Shown: piece after piece, positions 10,489-21,200 of the stretch
Position numbering within the stretch: the first letter of the stretch is position 1
Layout of the letters: each line of letters begins with the position of its first letter
NCBI GenBank assembly: GCA_916613615.1
Contig: OU744724.1
Span: 44,990,662 to 45,054,661, forward strand
Direction of reading: 5' to 3'
Length of the DNA: 64,000 nt
From: Steromphala cineraria
Taxonomy: Eukaryota; Mollusca; Gastropoda; Trochida; Trochidae
Translations under genes and position numbers: made by a program
Notes under the pieces: model-generated
What the model was told of the DNA's origin: nothing
The model's input: only the letters and a program-made list of their open reading frames with translations
Database searches by the model: none

Positions 10489-11980
10489 ATGAGTACCTCT
10501 CTCCAGTAGCCACCGTTGTATTTTAAGTGGTACATTTTACAATGGATACATATTCACATAAGTTATTCAAATAATCATTCAAACTGAATATAGAAATTCC
10601 TCCTGAAGCAGATCAGAGGCAATGCTTTACCTACAGCTGAGTCCAGAATTCTGAACTCATGCGCGGGAATTCTCTGAGGAAGTTATGTTTAGTTTTATAC
10701 TGCATTTCCCTCTTGTATCGGGGGTTGTTTGAATGAAGAGGCGAGGTTTCATATTACTGCTGTGCAACTCATGAATCTAACTAGTCCGATTATTCTTGCT
10801 GGAGTGCTTGAACAGGTAAACAACATGTCAAAAGTTCCCAATGTCAAATGTTTATAAGAACAGAGAGAATACCATGGGCTTGCAACTCATCGGGTGCTGG
10901 ATTATCTATTATCTGCTAAAGATACACTTGTCAATTGATAAGACATTGGCTATGCAGCCTCTACCATAGGTATGACATTCACAAACTTTACAAATTTGGT
11001 GATGATATGTTTACACAAAATATTAGTATGTTAGACAATCGATTCTAAGGAAGCAGTACTAAACGGTTTGAACGTAGTGACATTTTTTCCCTCTGCTACA
11101 GACGCGTACAACATAACACATTTGACCACCCCACAAAGGCGCACCTACTTCAAATGGCAGCCTAAAGTCTACTATCCAAATTAATGCAACCACCTTTACC
11201 CTCCATCCTAACCGTATTCGTGTCATTAGATGTTAGAGCTACTTGAAACTAATTTGTATATACATATATTCAATAGAAATGTTTAAATGGTCACGTCGAT
11301 TATATATAACAGATGTCATTTTTAACTTTTACATTTTACATTTTTTATTTTTTTATTAATTTACATTCTACATTATATAAAGTTAAGTAAAAGCACGTGC
11401 CTCGGAATGTATTCACTCTCGAAATTATTACTTATACGAATTGTGAATATAGGTCTCTTAAAAACAGTTAAGGGAAATTAGATGCTCGGAATCTTTCACA
11501 ATATACAGAATAGTTAACCAAAGCACATCTCGTAAAACTGAATTAAAATATTTATGATCGAGTTGTCTCTTTGAAGTGATCGTTTAGTAAAAAGTACTGT
11601 TAAAACGTTTTCAGTTAAAAATGTGAAAGAACAACACATACCTGAAGGGATGCATGCAGCTGTGTGAAATATGTTTTTATTATAGTTTACATGTTGCCTT
11701 GTAACGCTTATTTCCAAACGTGAATAGAGAGCCACAGACATTTTCGTAATTGATTTGGAATAATACTGGGGAAAAAATCGAATCCTGAAGATCGCCGAAT
11801 TTGTTAATCAACACGAGGTGACAAGCTTCAAAGATAATAACAATATGACCATTGTTCAGCAATATTTACTTAAACATCTTGATTTAAACCATCTGACGGG
11901 TATTATATCAAACATTATTGACCCGACCAAACCCAGTGAACCTGATTAACGAGTGTAATAACGTGCGGGAGAAACAGAAC
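10489..11980. other. Unassigned intergenic sequence
   Basis: AT-rich unique-looking sequence. Two short minus-strand open frames (75 and 60 codons) lack homology or splice signals, and I assign no gene. Confidence 0.4.
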
Positions 11981-11989
11981 AAAAGGCAT

Positions 11990-12930
11990 ATTAATACTGG
12001 GTATGGCCTAAAAACGGATTGGCATTGGCATCTTCGTTGCATGTTCATGATGAGGTCCACGATGTTTTTGTCTGAGATTGTTCAACAATGTCATCAAGGT
12101 CATCAAGAAAAAAGCTGTGAAAGCCGGTGCTGTAGTCGGTCCCAGATATGACGAATAGGATTAATATAAGATTCGGAGATGTCTCCCTTTCAAGGTAGTT
12201 GTCCACCTCTCTGCCACGGTATGGACGAGCATTATCATCCAAACGAATAATGGACAAAAACCTCCTGCAAAAAAACCTGACAAATGGACGAAGAATCTTA
12301 TCACGATAGCGGAAAGCATTCAGCTAGTGCCCCATGTCGTACGGCTACCATCTCAGTACGGCCAGCAAGAGAACTCCCACCCAAATATCATGACCGATCC
12401 AGCTCCAAATTGATCTTGTTCAGCAACAACATTCTGATAGTAACACTGTCTGGCCTCTCTCGCAACTCGTTTCCGGCCGTCATAAAAAGTGCAGCCAAAC
12501 TGGATTCATCTGTGAAACAACGACGCCTATGATCCCACTTTACATGTTGACTTGCAGATGTCGATGACGTGGAAGGAGTATCTGCCTAACGACTGGTCTG
12601 TGAGCCCATAGATTTGCTTGATGAAGTCTGTTTCTTACAGTCTAATGTGCGTCCCAGTACATGGCAGCATTGAACTCTGTAGCCAATGATGGAGCAGGAG
12701 CAAAGGTGTAGCGGTCCTGACGTGGTGTTGTTTATCGTGGCCTTCCACTTCTGTTTCCTTTCACTGACTGTACCGGTTCCTTGAACCTTGTCCACTGCCT
12801 TCAGATGACACTCTGAGACATGCTGCAGCAACATCTTGTTGCTTTCTTTATCCATGAATCATTCCAACAGCTTGGTTTCGCTCATAAGCCTGTAGATTGC
12901 GTCTTTGAGATGACATTATTGTTTGGAAGA
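11990..12930 (-). pseudogene. Decayed Tc1/mariner-type transposase
   Basis: Read on the minus strand, the pieces follow Tc1-family order across several frames. An HTH segment comes first (GTGTVSERKQKWK, about 12730-12790), then a region resembling TVRNRL, then FTDESS, which carries the first catalytic Asp (about 12510-12530), a weak V-W-G equivalent near 12390, and LDDNARPYRG, which carries the second catalytic Asp (about 12210-12245). A decayed C-terminal part follows at about 12060-12150. Frameshifts and stops separate the pieces, so the gene is dead. No terminal inverted repeats were identified by eye. This copy is on the opposite strand from the Tc1 remnant at 62520. Confidence 0.7.
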
Positions 12931-13056
12931 AAGGTTTATCAATCGCTACTCTTATCACACTGTTGTTCAACAGTGAAACGCATCGACTCATCTGGATCGG
13001 TGATACTGACTATGTATTATTCACGTTGCTCTCGTGCACGTGCTAACCGCGAATAA

Positions 13057-13330
13057 GCATTGTTTCATGCAGTACTCCACCCAGCCATTGGCAAAGGAAA
13101 AATTCCATGATCCCTATATTTTGGGTCCAGTATATGTGAGTTCACTGCATAGTCTGAAGAATTTGTCAGGGCCGATGAAACTTCTATGAAAAACTCCTAC
13201 GCGTCTGTTATAAAACATTCCCATGTTAAAAGATGCCAAGTAAGCCACCATTTGCTTGTTTCTGTTTCTTTCGGAACAAGCATCTAGAGCCATGTTCTCA
13301 ATTTCCATATACCAATAGACTGTTAGCTAA
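13057..13330. other. Unassigned sequence between two transposon relics
   Basis: A 64-codon minus-strand frame is present but shows no recognisable feature. Nothing else is supported. Confidence 0.35.
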
Positions 13331-14012
13331 AACTCTTTGATCAGTGCGTCTTACCCATTTTGCTTTACGGAAGTTCGGAAGTGTGGGGATATAGAAATTC
13401 AATCATCTTGGAAAGAACGCACTTTCTTATATGTTGCAAAATAAAAATTTCCCTAGCGTCCACTGGTTATTGGTTAAAATATCATGTAAAAATTTCAGAC
13501 CAGTTCAAACAATCACGGTTTTCTGATGCTGGAAATTCTTCTAAAGGGAAATATTATCATTTATATATAAAATCTCACTCACTTTAGACTCATATTTTTT
13601 AGATCTCCCATCAAAATTTCGTACTTGTTAACAAAAATTAAGAACATCTAATCATAGATTACCAATAGAAACGATGGTTAAATATAACGGAGGCAAATAA
13701 ACGTGTACACTTTGTAAAAATCATGTTATTTGTGACGAATATCATATTATCTTATCATGTACGCATCTTATTGATGAACGGAAAAAGATACTTCCCACCT
13801 ACTTCTGTACGAACCCACATGTGAACAAATTTATATCACATATGAACCCAGTTTATACCCCACTTGTATTCAAACTATCACATTTCACTAAAACTCCTCC
13901 AGGTCTTTTCTTAAACAAATATATTGTAAATTATGAAAGATTATTTGTATGTTCTCTATATCATTTTGTATGATTCGTGATAATAGAATTCTGTTCTATT
14001 CTGTTCTGTCCA
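13330..14012 (+). mobile_element. Decayed LINE 3' fragment
   Basis: Translation gives PILLYGSSEVWGY at about 13353-13390, matching the LLYGAEIWG motif of the LINE at 6002-7492. Further on CTLCKNH..CDEYHI.LSC (about 13705-13765) matches its C-terminal Cys/His motif. The frame is broken by stops. The 3' end is the short tandem tail made of ATTCTGTTCT-like units at about 13987-14012, different from the (GATT)n tail of the other LINE, so this is a related but distinct family. Confidence 0.65.
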
Positions 14013-15170
14013 TTATAGCCATATGTTACATTTGATTGTCTATATTATATTGACCTAGGTTATATTTATAAATTTTATATCGTTTATAGGAGGGAATTTT
14101 AATTTGTGCACCACAATCTCTTTCTTGTACATAAATAAATTTTGACGTCTGATGTAAAAATCAATGCTTTAGCCCTGATTACTGATTAAATTATCCGAAA
14201 ATGCAAATGTAGGCTACTGTGTATTAACAAAAGGGAATAACTAGAGCAATTAAAAAACTGCAAACAATTATATCCCCTCAATCACAATTGTTTTCATTGT
14301 TAATTGCCCTTGTCATTTCCCTTTTGTTAATTATCACATATATACTAATACTATCTACCTGTAACCCTTCATTGCTTGAAAACGGCACAAGGAGTTGTGT
14401 CGAAACGTCGCTTAACATGAATAAAGAAGTTGTCATCCATATATTCCTCTCCCTCTTTATTAAGCAAATTATTTTTAGAGGGAAGGAAATGATATCAGTT
14501 TCAATATCAATATTTTTTGCTAAAAAATTTCCACTTATTTGTTTCTACTTCTTTACACTGCGCCTTATCTTGAAAAGATAGCATTAATTTTTACCTTTAA
14601 TATTTTTCCCTACTTCCCTGTAGGCCTATATTCTGATTTACAGAGAGTCAAGAAAGTGACTGAATCCTAATTCACGACTTTCAGCAAATTATTTTTAAGT
14701 CATGCTATGTTGTGCAAATGTTGAGCAAAATATATTATGACAAAAATGTTAAAGGGCAATTTCTCATCAATGTGTGAATTAATGTTTTCAAATACAGGTC
14801 ATTAAATATTTCTATATCCGACTGAAAACCCATTACACAAGGATCTGGGCCTAAAGCATTTTTTTTACCCGTACGTGGAAGCCCTAATCATAACGATGAC
14901 AGTCCAACTTGAGATAGAAATAAACGTGTTCATCTACTTATTCGGTATGCTATCTTTAATACATATGTCGCCTATGTCCTTGTAGTGAACACTAAATTAA
15001 ACCTATATAAATATATATACGCTCTATACTGTACTCGTCCATACAAAAGAAATACTTAATGTAAATCCCGCAGAGCAAGATTGCATTATAAATGTATATG
15101 TTTGTCACATATGGATGCACAAAGTAAATACAAGAAATAACTCGACCAAATCAGTTATAAACTCTTAGCC
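14013..15170. other. Unassigned intergenic sequence upstream of the TMX1-like gene
   Basis: AT-rich sequence. Apart from the hammerhead-like motif at 14375-14410, listed separately, I see no gene or repeat. The 97-codon frame at 14288 is hydrophobic and low-complexity and crosses that motif. Confidence 0.4.
14375..14410 (+). other. Possible degenerate hammerhead ribozyme / retroelement 3' signal
   Basis: A short hairpin (CACAA, GGAG, TTGTG at about 14386-14399) is followed by TCGAAACGTCG at 14400-14410 and, 9 bases on, by AATAAA. Hairpin-plus-CGAAAC-GTC resembles the stem II, GAAAC and cleavage-site part of hammerhead ribozymes carried by Penelope-like elements and retrozymes. The CTGATGA core upstream is not intact (CTTGAAA), so if homologous it is inactive. 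Confidence 0.3.
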
Positions 15171-15200
15171 TGTTACGGGCCGCCACATCGCCAAATAGAA

Positions 15201-15212
15201 TGCGCAAGCGCA
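15201..15212. promoter_or_regulatory. NRF1-like site in the TMX1-like promoter
   Basis: TGCGCAAGCGCA is one base away from the palindromic NRF1 consensus. It sits 82 bp before the ATG in a locally GC-rich stretch (15175-15250), which is where a TATA-less housekeeping promoter is expected. Confidence 0.5.
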
Positions 15213-15293
15213 AAGTGTCCCAGGCGGGCGGAACAAATTTCCAGGGGAGGCAACTTTTATGTAACACCTGTACAGAAGCCACAAGTCGGCATC

Positions 15294-18200
15294 ATGGAAG
15301 GGACGAAAACGTTGTTGTTGGTCGTGTCGCTGTTATGTGCATGCAGCTGTGTTCTAAGCAGAGAATCTGACAAACCAATGGAATTAACAGAGGACAACTG
15401 GACGGAAATGCTTCAAGGAGAATGGATGGTTGAGTTGTAAGTTCGTTGAGGTGGTTCGGAACGGTGTTGAGAGAAATGTGTCAAGTGTCTCCTAATTTCG
15501 TTACAATAGACCTAATGGTAGACTTTTCCTTTGACAATAGGCAAATAATGGCAATGAACACAACCTGGAATCTGGGCTCAAACTTCAATTCCAAAATCAA
15601 ATCTTGACAATCTCTCTGAAGTAAAAGGCTTGATTAAAACAACTATTATTCAACGTTCATGTAATGTAACTAATGTTCAATCAGTGTTTTTGTAAAGTTC
15701 TACAACTTAGAAGTTAATTTACAGTTTGCCATCACCAACATTTATAACTGTTAGAAATTAGTATCGGTCCATTGTTATTCTAAGAGAAATAGGAAAAATG
15801 TTTTGATTGAAGCATTTATTTCCTGGCAGGATGAGCACTAATCAAGTATTACGTAGAATATTTACCAAATTTGATGATGCGTACGGGATATGGGGATATG
15901 GGGTACGGGATAGCTCAGTCGGCAAGAGCGCCGGTCTCATGTTGCTGAGGTCCAGGTTTCGAATCCCATCCAGGCCAAGGTGTTAAAACCTAGAGTTCAC
16001 CTCTGTTAGAACTCTATATGTGTCACCCTGGAGCCCTAGCTAGTGTGTAATGCAACAAAAATTGTGCACTAAAAGACCCCACAAATTCATGTCAGTGGCT
16101 GAATGGTGGATACATGAACATGTGCATACGCTGAGCTTTCGGTTATCAGCGTTCAGCAGTTACCCCAGCTGTGACTTGGTACCCTGTGAGGCATAGAAGG
16201 TCCCTAACCTGAGCGCCACATATGGAGCCGGTTGAATACTCCCCAGGGAGTTGAATTGGAAAAAATGATCGAACGGTGAAAGAATGCCATTGACCAGGGG
16301 AAACAATGTAAGCGCCTTGAGCAACCACGAGTGGATGGATTTGTGGGCTGTATAAATATACATATAATAATAATAATAATAATGCGTTTTGAAATAAGAA
16401 ACTAAAACGTCTAAAAAAAACTGTGATAACTATTTTCAAGCCTGTACCAGCTTTTAGAATGGCCACTGCTCTCTGAGGACGTAAGTCTATAATCGTTCTA
16501 CATATATGAACTTACAAAAATACATGCCACAGCCAGGTATCATCCTCCTATGCAAAGCCTATAATGTCAGTTTCCGAACTGTCAATTTATACCTTGCTGC
16601 CGACCCTTTACTTTTTCTGTGCTGCTGTAGTGCCCCTACGGGCTAAATAGCAAACACATTGATTGAGAACTTTATGGAGATGTCACACCTCAATGAGTGG
16701 GACAAGTGTCTCTGGGCGATACTGTCTGAGATACCAAAACACTGATAAACATCGAGAGACTAATCCCACTGAAGCTTACAACTAAATACGTCTAATTGGC
16801 TCAGCAAATTTCTTTCAAATGTATGACTTTGAAATAAAAACTTCCTTTATGCAGACTTTAAATGCCAGCATTTTTTCATCAGTTTAAGGGTGAATCTATG
16901 ACTAAGTTCAGATGGATTCAAGGTATTCTTTACATGATATTTCTTCCTAGTAAAATCATTTCTTAGTTGTTAAATGATAATGGCGTTTTAAACCACAAGC
17001 TTGGGGAACATATATAATGGTCATTTACCATATCGTAACAAGGCTTTCTAAGTAGTTTTTGATACAATAACATAAATATTTAAAATAGACATCAAGTAAT
17101 ACCAGTATCTCTCTTGTACTGTTATCATAGTGCTTTATCTTTCTTGTCTAGTTAATGATACATCTCATAATTAGAACTATTCCCCCTCAGCTTGCACTAC
17201 ATGTGTAACCAGCACCAGTCTGGTCGCCCATGGCTGGTGAAAATTACGTTTCGTACCAGTAAAAGCAATGACTGATAGTCCCCGATACATGTTGAACTTA
17301 ACAAACATATGATCATGTTGATGCCTTCAACAAGTTGGAAAGTATTTTGGCTTAGAGCACTCCGATATGTACAGGTCCAAATGACTAGTAGTGAAACAGG
17401 ATTAATATTGACCTGATGGAGTATTACAGTGTTTTGCTAGATCCAGATCATTAAGTATGATTATTCTTCTAAGTTTCCCCTACTGTGGTTTGGCTGCAGC
17501 ATGGCTCCATGGTGTCCGGCCTGTCGATCCTTCAAGGAGACGTGGGAGAGTTTTGCCAAGTGGGGCAAGGATCTCGATGTGGGTGTGGGAGTGGTAGACG
17601 TCACCGACAATCCAGGTATGCTCGGGCCCTGATGAAATTCAAATTATGGACATGTATTAGTTTATGAATCTAAGGAGTCGCTCTGTATGTTTAATAGTCA
17701 ACAGTAATTTCAGAAACTTATCCAAAGCTTCCAGAGGACAGTTACAGTTTATAGTATCTGGTGGTAATATTACTAACCTTAGTGCAAATTTATTGTGTGA
17801 CTTCTGCTTATGTGCATAAATAAGGCGGTTTTTATCATATTTCATTGGAAAAAATAATATTAGTATATGAATGCACTGTAGAACTAGAGAGATGTTCGGT
17901 GCTACTATTACATTGTTAATTGTTATTTTAGCCGTGCATATTGAGACCTGCCTCGTACGATAAGGGCCAGGCCTTGTCTTCTGTTGCAAACTTGCTATGA
18001 TTGTTAGGCATTTGTCAAGCATCCTATTGGCTATTAATAAGGATGCTGGGCTAAAACGTCGTGAAAAATGAAATAAAAACGATGTGATTGTGGTTGTATA
18101 TTTCTTTTGAGTTGTTTTTTTGAAACACATTGACTTGAATGGCGTCTACATTGACAATGTTGATTGTTAAAATCAGCCCAGTGACATACATTGATACTTC

Positions 18201-21200
18201 ATCTACTCTCTCCGTCCAATGATTGTTGGGATTTTAACAGATAGAAGAAAGGAAATGATTCCAAATGTGATCTGTTGCAGGATTGAGTGGTCGCTTCTTT
18301 GTGACAGCCCTTCCCTCCATCTACTAGTAAGTTGGACTTTTCTTTAACTTAACCTGCTTGACTCAAATACCTGTTTGTTTTGTTCTTAATACTTTGTTTG
18401 TAAATGTTTAAGTGCCTATCAAATTAAAATAAGGGCTGATATTTTGTTCAGACTTGAAGACCAATTTCTTTTCAACAACAAGTTAATATATTTTAATGAT
18501 CAATAATTTTCACAACTGATATATAATTACCGGTATATTATATAAGGTGCCTACGGAGGATGAATACTGATAATTTCTCACAGAAAATCTGTCTGTACAG
18601 GCAGATGCTTGAGCAGTAGGGCTGTAACGATTCACCGATACCTACGATACAGTCGTAGCTTAGGAAATCGTGATTATTGTATCGTGAGCTTCCTGTATCG
18701 TGATACACTAAAAATAAATTTCACTTACTTAAAAATGAAAAGAAAAACTAAGTGAACACTATAAAACCAGCTAGTGTTGTGCAGTAACTGTTACTACAGT
18801 AAGCATTAAGCAATCTGATTCATAAATAACTGTTTTTGAAGAAAAAAAACAACGTTTTAATATTCGATTTTTGATCATCTTGTAACACAAAATTTCCACC
18901 ATCTTGAATATTTCACAAAATATGCACTAAGTTATACTTTAAACAATGTATCGTGATACATACTGTATCGCTTGTCTGTATCGTGATACATATCGAATCG
19001 TGAGATTTCCCATGATACTCAGCCCTATTGAGCAGAATTGACAACAACAATGAAATTCATCAACTTGTAAATTTTTATGTCTTGAACCCTTTAAAGGGGC
19101 AGTAGCATGTTTTTTGACAATTTTATATTTTCAATTTTTCGCTGATAATTGTACGTTACAGCTAAATGTATAACTTTGATAGTGTCAAAAATCTCATTAC
19201 ACAAACCAATCACCCATAGTCAGAGAACAAATTATAAAGATTCATATAAAATCCATTGGCAGCCATTTTTGTGTGAACACCTTTAATTCATTTTGTGTAA
19301 GAAAAGGAATCGCATTGCTAAACTTTACATTATATATTTGATCTTTTACTGTTTCATTTAGTTTAAATACATTGTCTTTCAATCGGAACCATTTATTTTC
19401 ATTTTCTTGACATCACCTTACATTCCCCCTAAAACGTGCTACTGCCCCTTTAAAGGGGGTCTCCAACTTCTAATTTTTAACTTCCAGTGTTTTATTAGCG
19501 AGGCCCTCTCCGACCCTCTCGGGGCCTCGCTAATAAAACACTGGAAGTTAAACAAATAAAGGGGGTCTCCAACTTCTAATTTTTAACGTCCAGTGTTTTA
19601 TTAGCGAGGCCCTCTCCGACCCTCTCCGACCCTCTAGGAGACTCGCTAATAAAACACTGGAAGTTAAAAAAATAAAGGGGGTCTCCAACTTCTAATTTTT
19701 AACGTCCAGTGTTTTATTAGCGAGGCCCTCTCCGACCCTCTCGGAGACTCGCTAATAAAACACTGGAAGTTAAAAATAAGAAGTTGGAGACCCCCTTTAA
19801 TCACTTGTATGCTGATGTAAGAATGATATCTATATTTCAGTGTGCGAGACGGCATTTTCCGGCAGTACCATGGTTCTAGAAAAGAGACAGATCTTGTGAG
19901 CTTTATTGACGAGAAGCGATGGCGAGACATTGAACCGGTGTCCTGGTGGTTTACTCCGAACTCTATACAGTGAGTGTCAAGATGTTTGACTTAAACTTTC
20001 ATAACTCTCAGCCTCTCCAACCTAACCTCAGTGACCTACAACTGAATGCTCAAGGCCCAATATACAAGTAGAATTAAATTAGGTGTTTTGAAATGCTGAG
20101 TTCACAAAGGGTATTTTGGGTATGCTAAGGAATTTGTATTTGAAATTACAATTGAAAGCTTTGCTGCTGATAGGCTGCGAACATCAAAGTGTGAGCTATG
20201 AATTTTCTCATACAAAACTGAATGTTGTTTCACAAAGAGTCCAATTGGAAATCAACTTAGCACTTTCATTGCCTTATTCAAATCAGGAGCGGGTAATTTC
20301 ACTACAGGTTTTCCTGTTAAAAGTCCCAGGAGTGATAAAGAGTAATGGAACAAAAAGCCCTGGGTAACTGAGGATTCCCCCAACATAGAATACCTATCAT
20401 ATCACACTGATATTTAGCTATATCTAACTATTCAGCTAAAAGGGTTGACACATTTCCCTAGGATCCCGTCTATGAATAAACTGGACAAGAAACCTTCCTC
20501 TCCACACACTGTACAAGAGGCAAACTGTGCCTTTCCTCCCCTAATTAGGTACCAAGCCTTGTATGTGATTTCATAGTACAAAACTTACAGCCCTCCTTTA
20601 AAGGCACCACTCGACCGCGTTTCGTCCGCCATTTTGAAACGTTAGCATTCCGAGAAAACAAATGTGCTGTTTTATGCTTATTCATTAATAAAATAAAGAA
20701 ATAATTACTTGACTGATATAAGAGGAGTATATTCACAAATAATTCATAATAAAAGTTACCAGTTACAACAACATTTTGTCGTAATAATGCATTCCACGAT
20801 CGTAGCTTCGAAGATTGGCTTCATTTCACGATGTTTTTAATTTTCGAGCGATACACTTTATTCTTTGGCAAATTGTTTAATCTTTAACAACTGCAATGCT
20901 ACCCTTACAAACATAATTGAAATTAAGTGTGAAATTATCATGTAAAAATCATTTATAACTGTAAACAGGAAAGTCCTCCTGAATTTCGTTTCCACAAAAA
21001 ATACCCCGCTCGAATGGTCCCTTTAAGGGTATATTACAAAATCCTACTTCTGGATTTCAATATGAATGTCATAATTACTACCAACCAAGAACTTAAATGA
21101 AGGCGATTCTTTTACCGGTATGTTTTCTATCAAATATGTCTTAAACCAATTGAACAAAAAAAAATCCTCTTTGGCAATACCTGTTTTGTTCCTCTGTTAT

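Larger units (their letters stand above)
18327..19840 (+). other. Intron 3 of the TMX1-like gene, packed with inverted-repeat elements
   Basis: Begins GTAAGTTGG and ends TATATTTCAG. About 1.1 kb of its 1.5 kb consists of three elements in a row: a hAT MITE, MITE family 1 copy b, and a triplicated fold-back element. The last two meet at one TTAA. Confidence 0.85.

Noticed and set aside
12284..12532. 82-codon plus-strand frame
   Set aside because: It is antisense to the decayed Tc1 transposase, whose catalytic motifs read on the minus strand.
15905..15980. A functional tRNA gene
   Set aside because: Box A and box B are present but the cloverleaf is not complete (extra T in box B, no matching acceptor stem), and the segment continues into a SINE body and tail.
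16146..16466. Minus-strand frames of 106 and 67 codons
   Set aside because: They lie antisense inside the SINE body at 15900-16385.
19664..19930. 88-codon minus-strand frame
   Set aside because: It is antisense to exon 4 of the TMX1-like gene and runs into the fold-back array.
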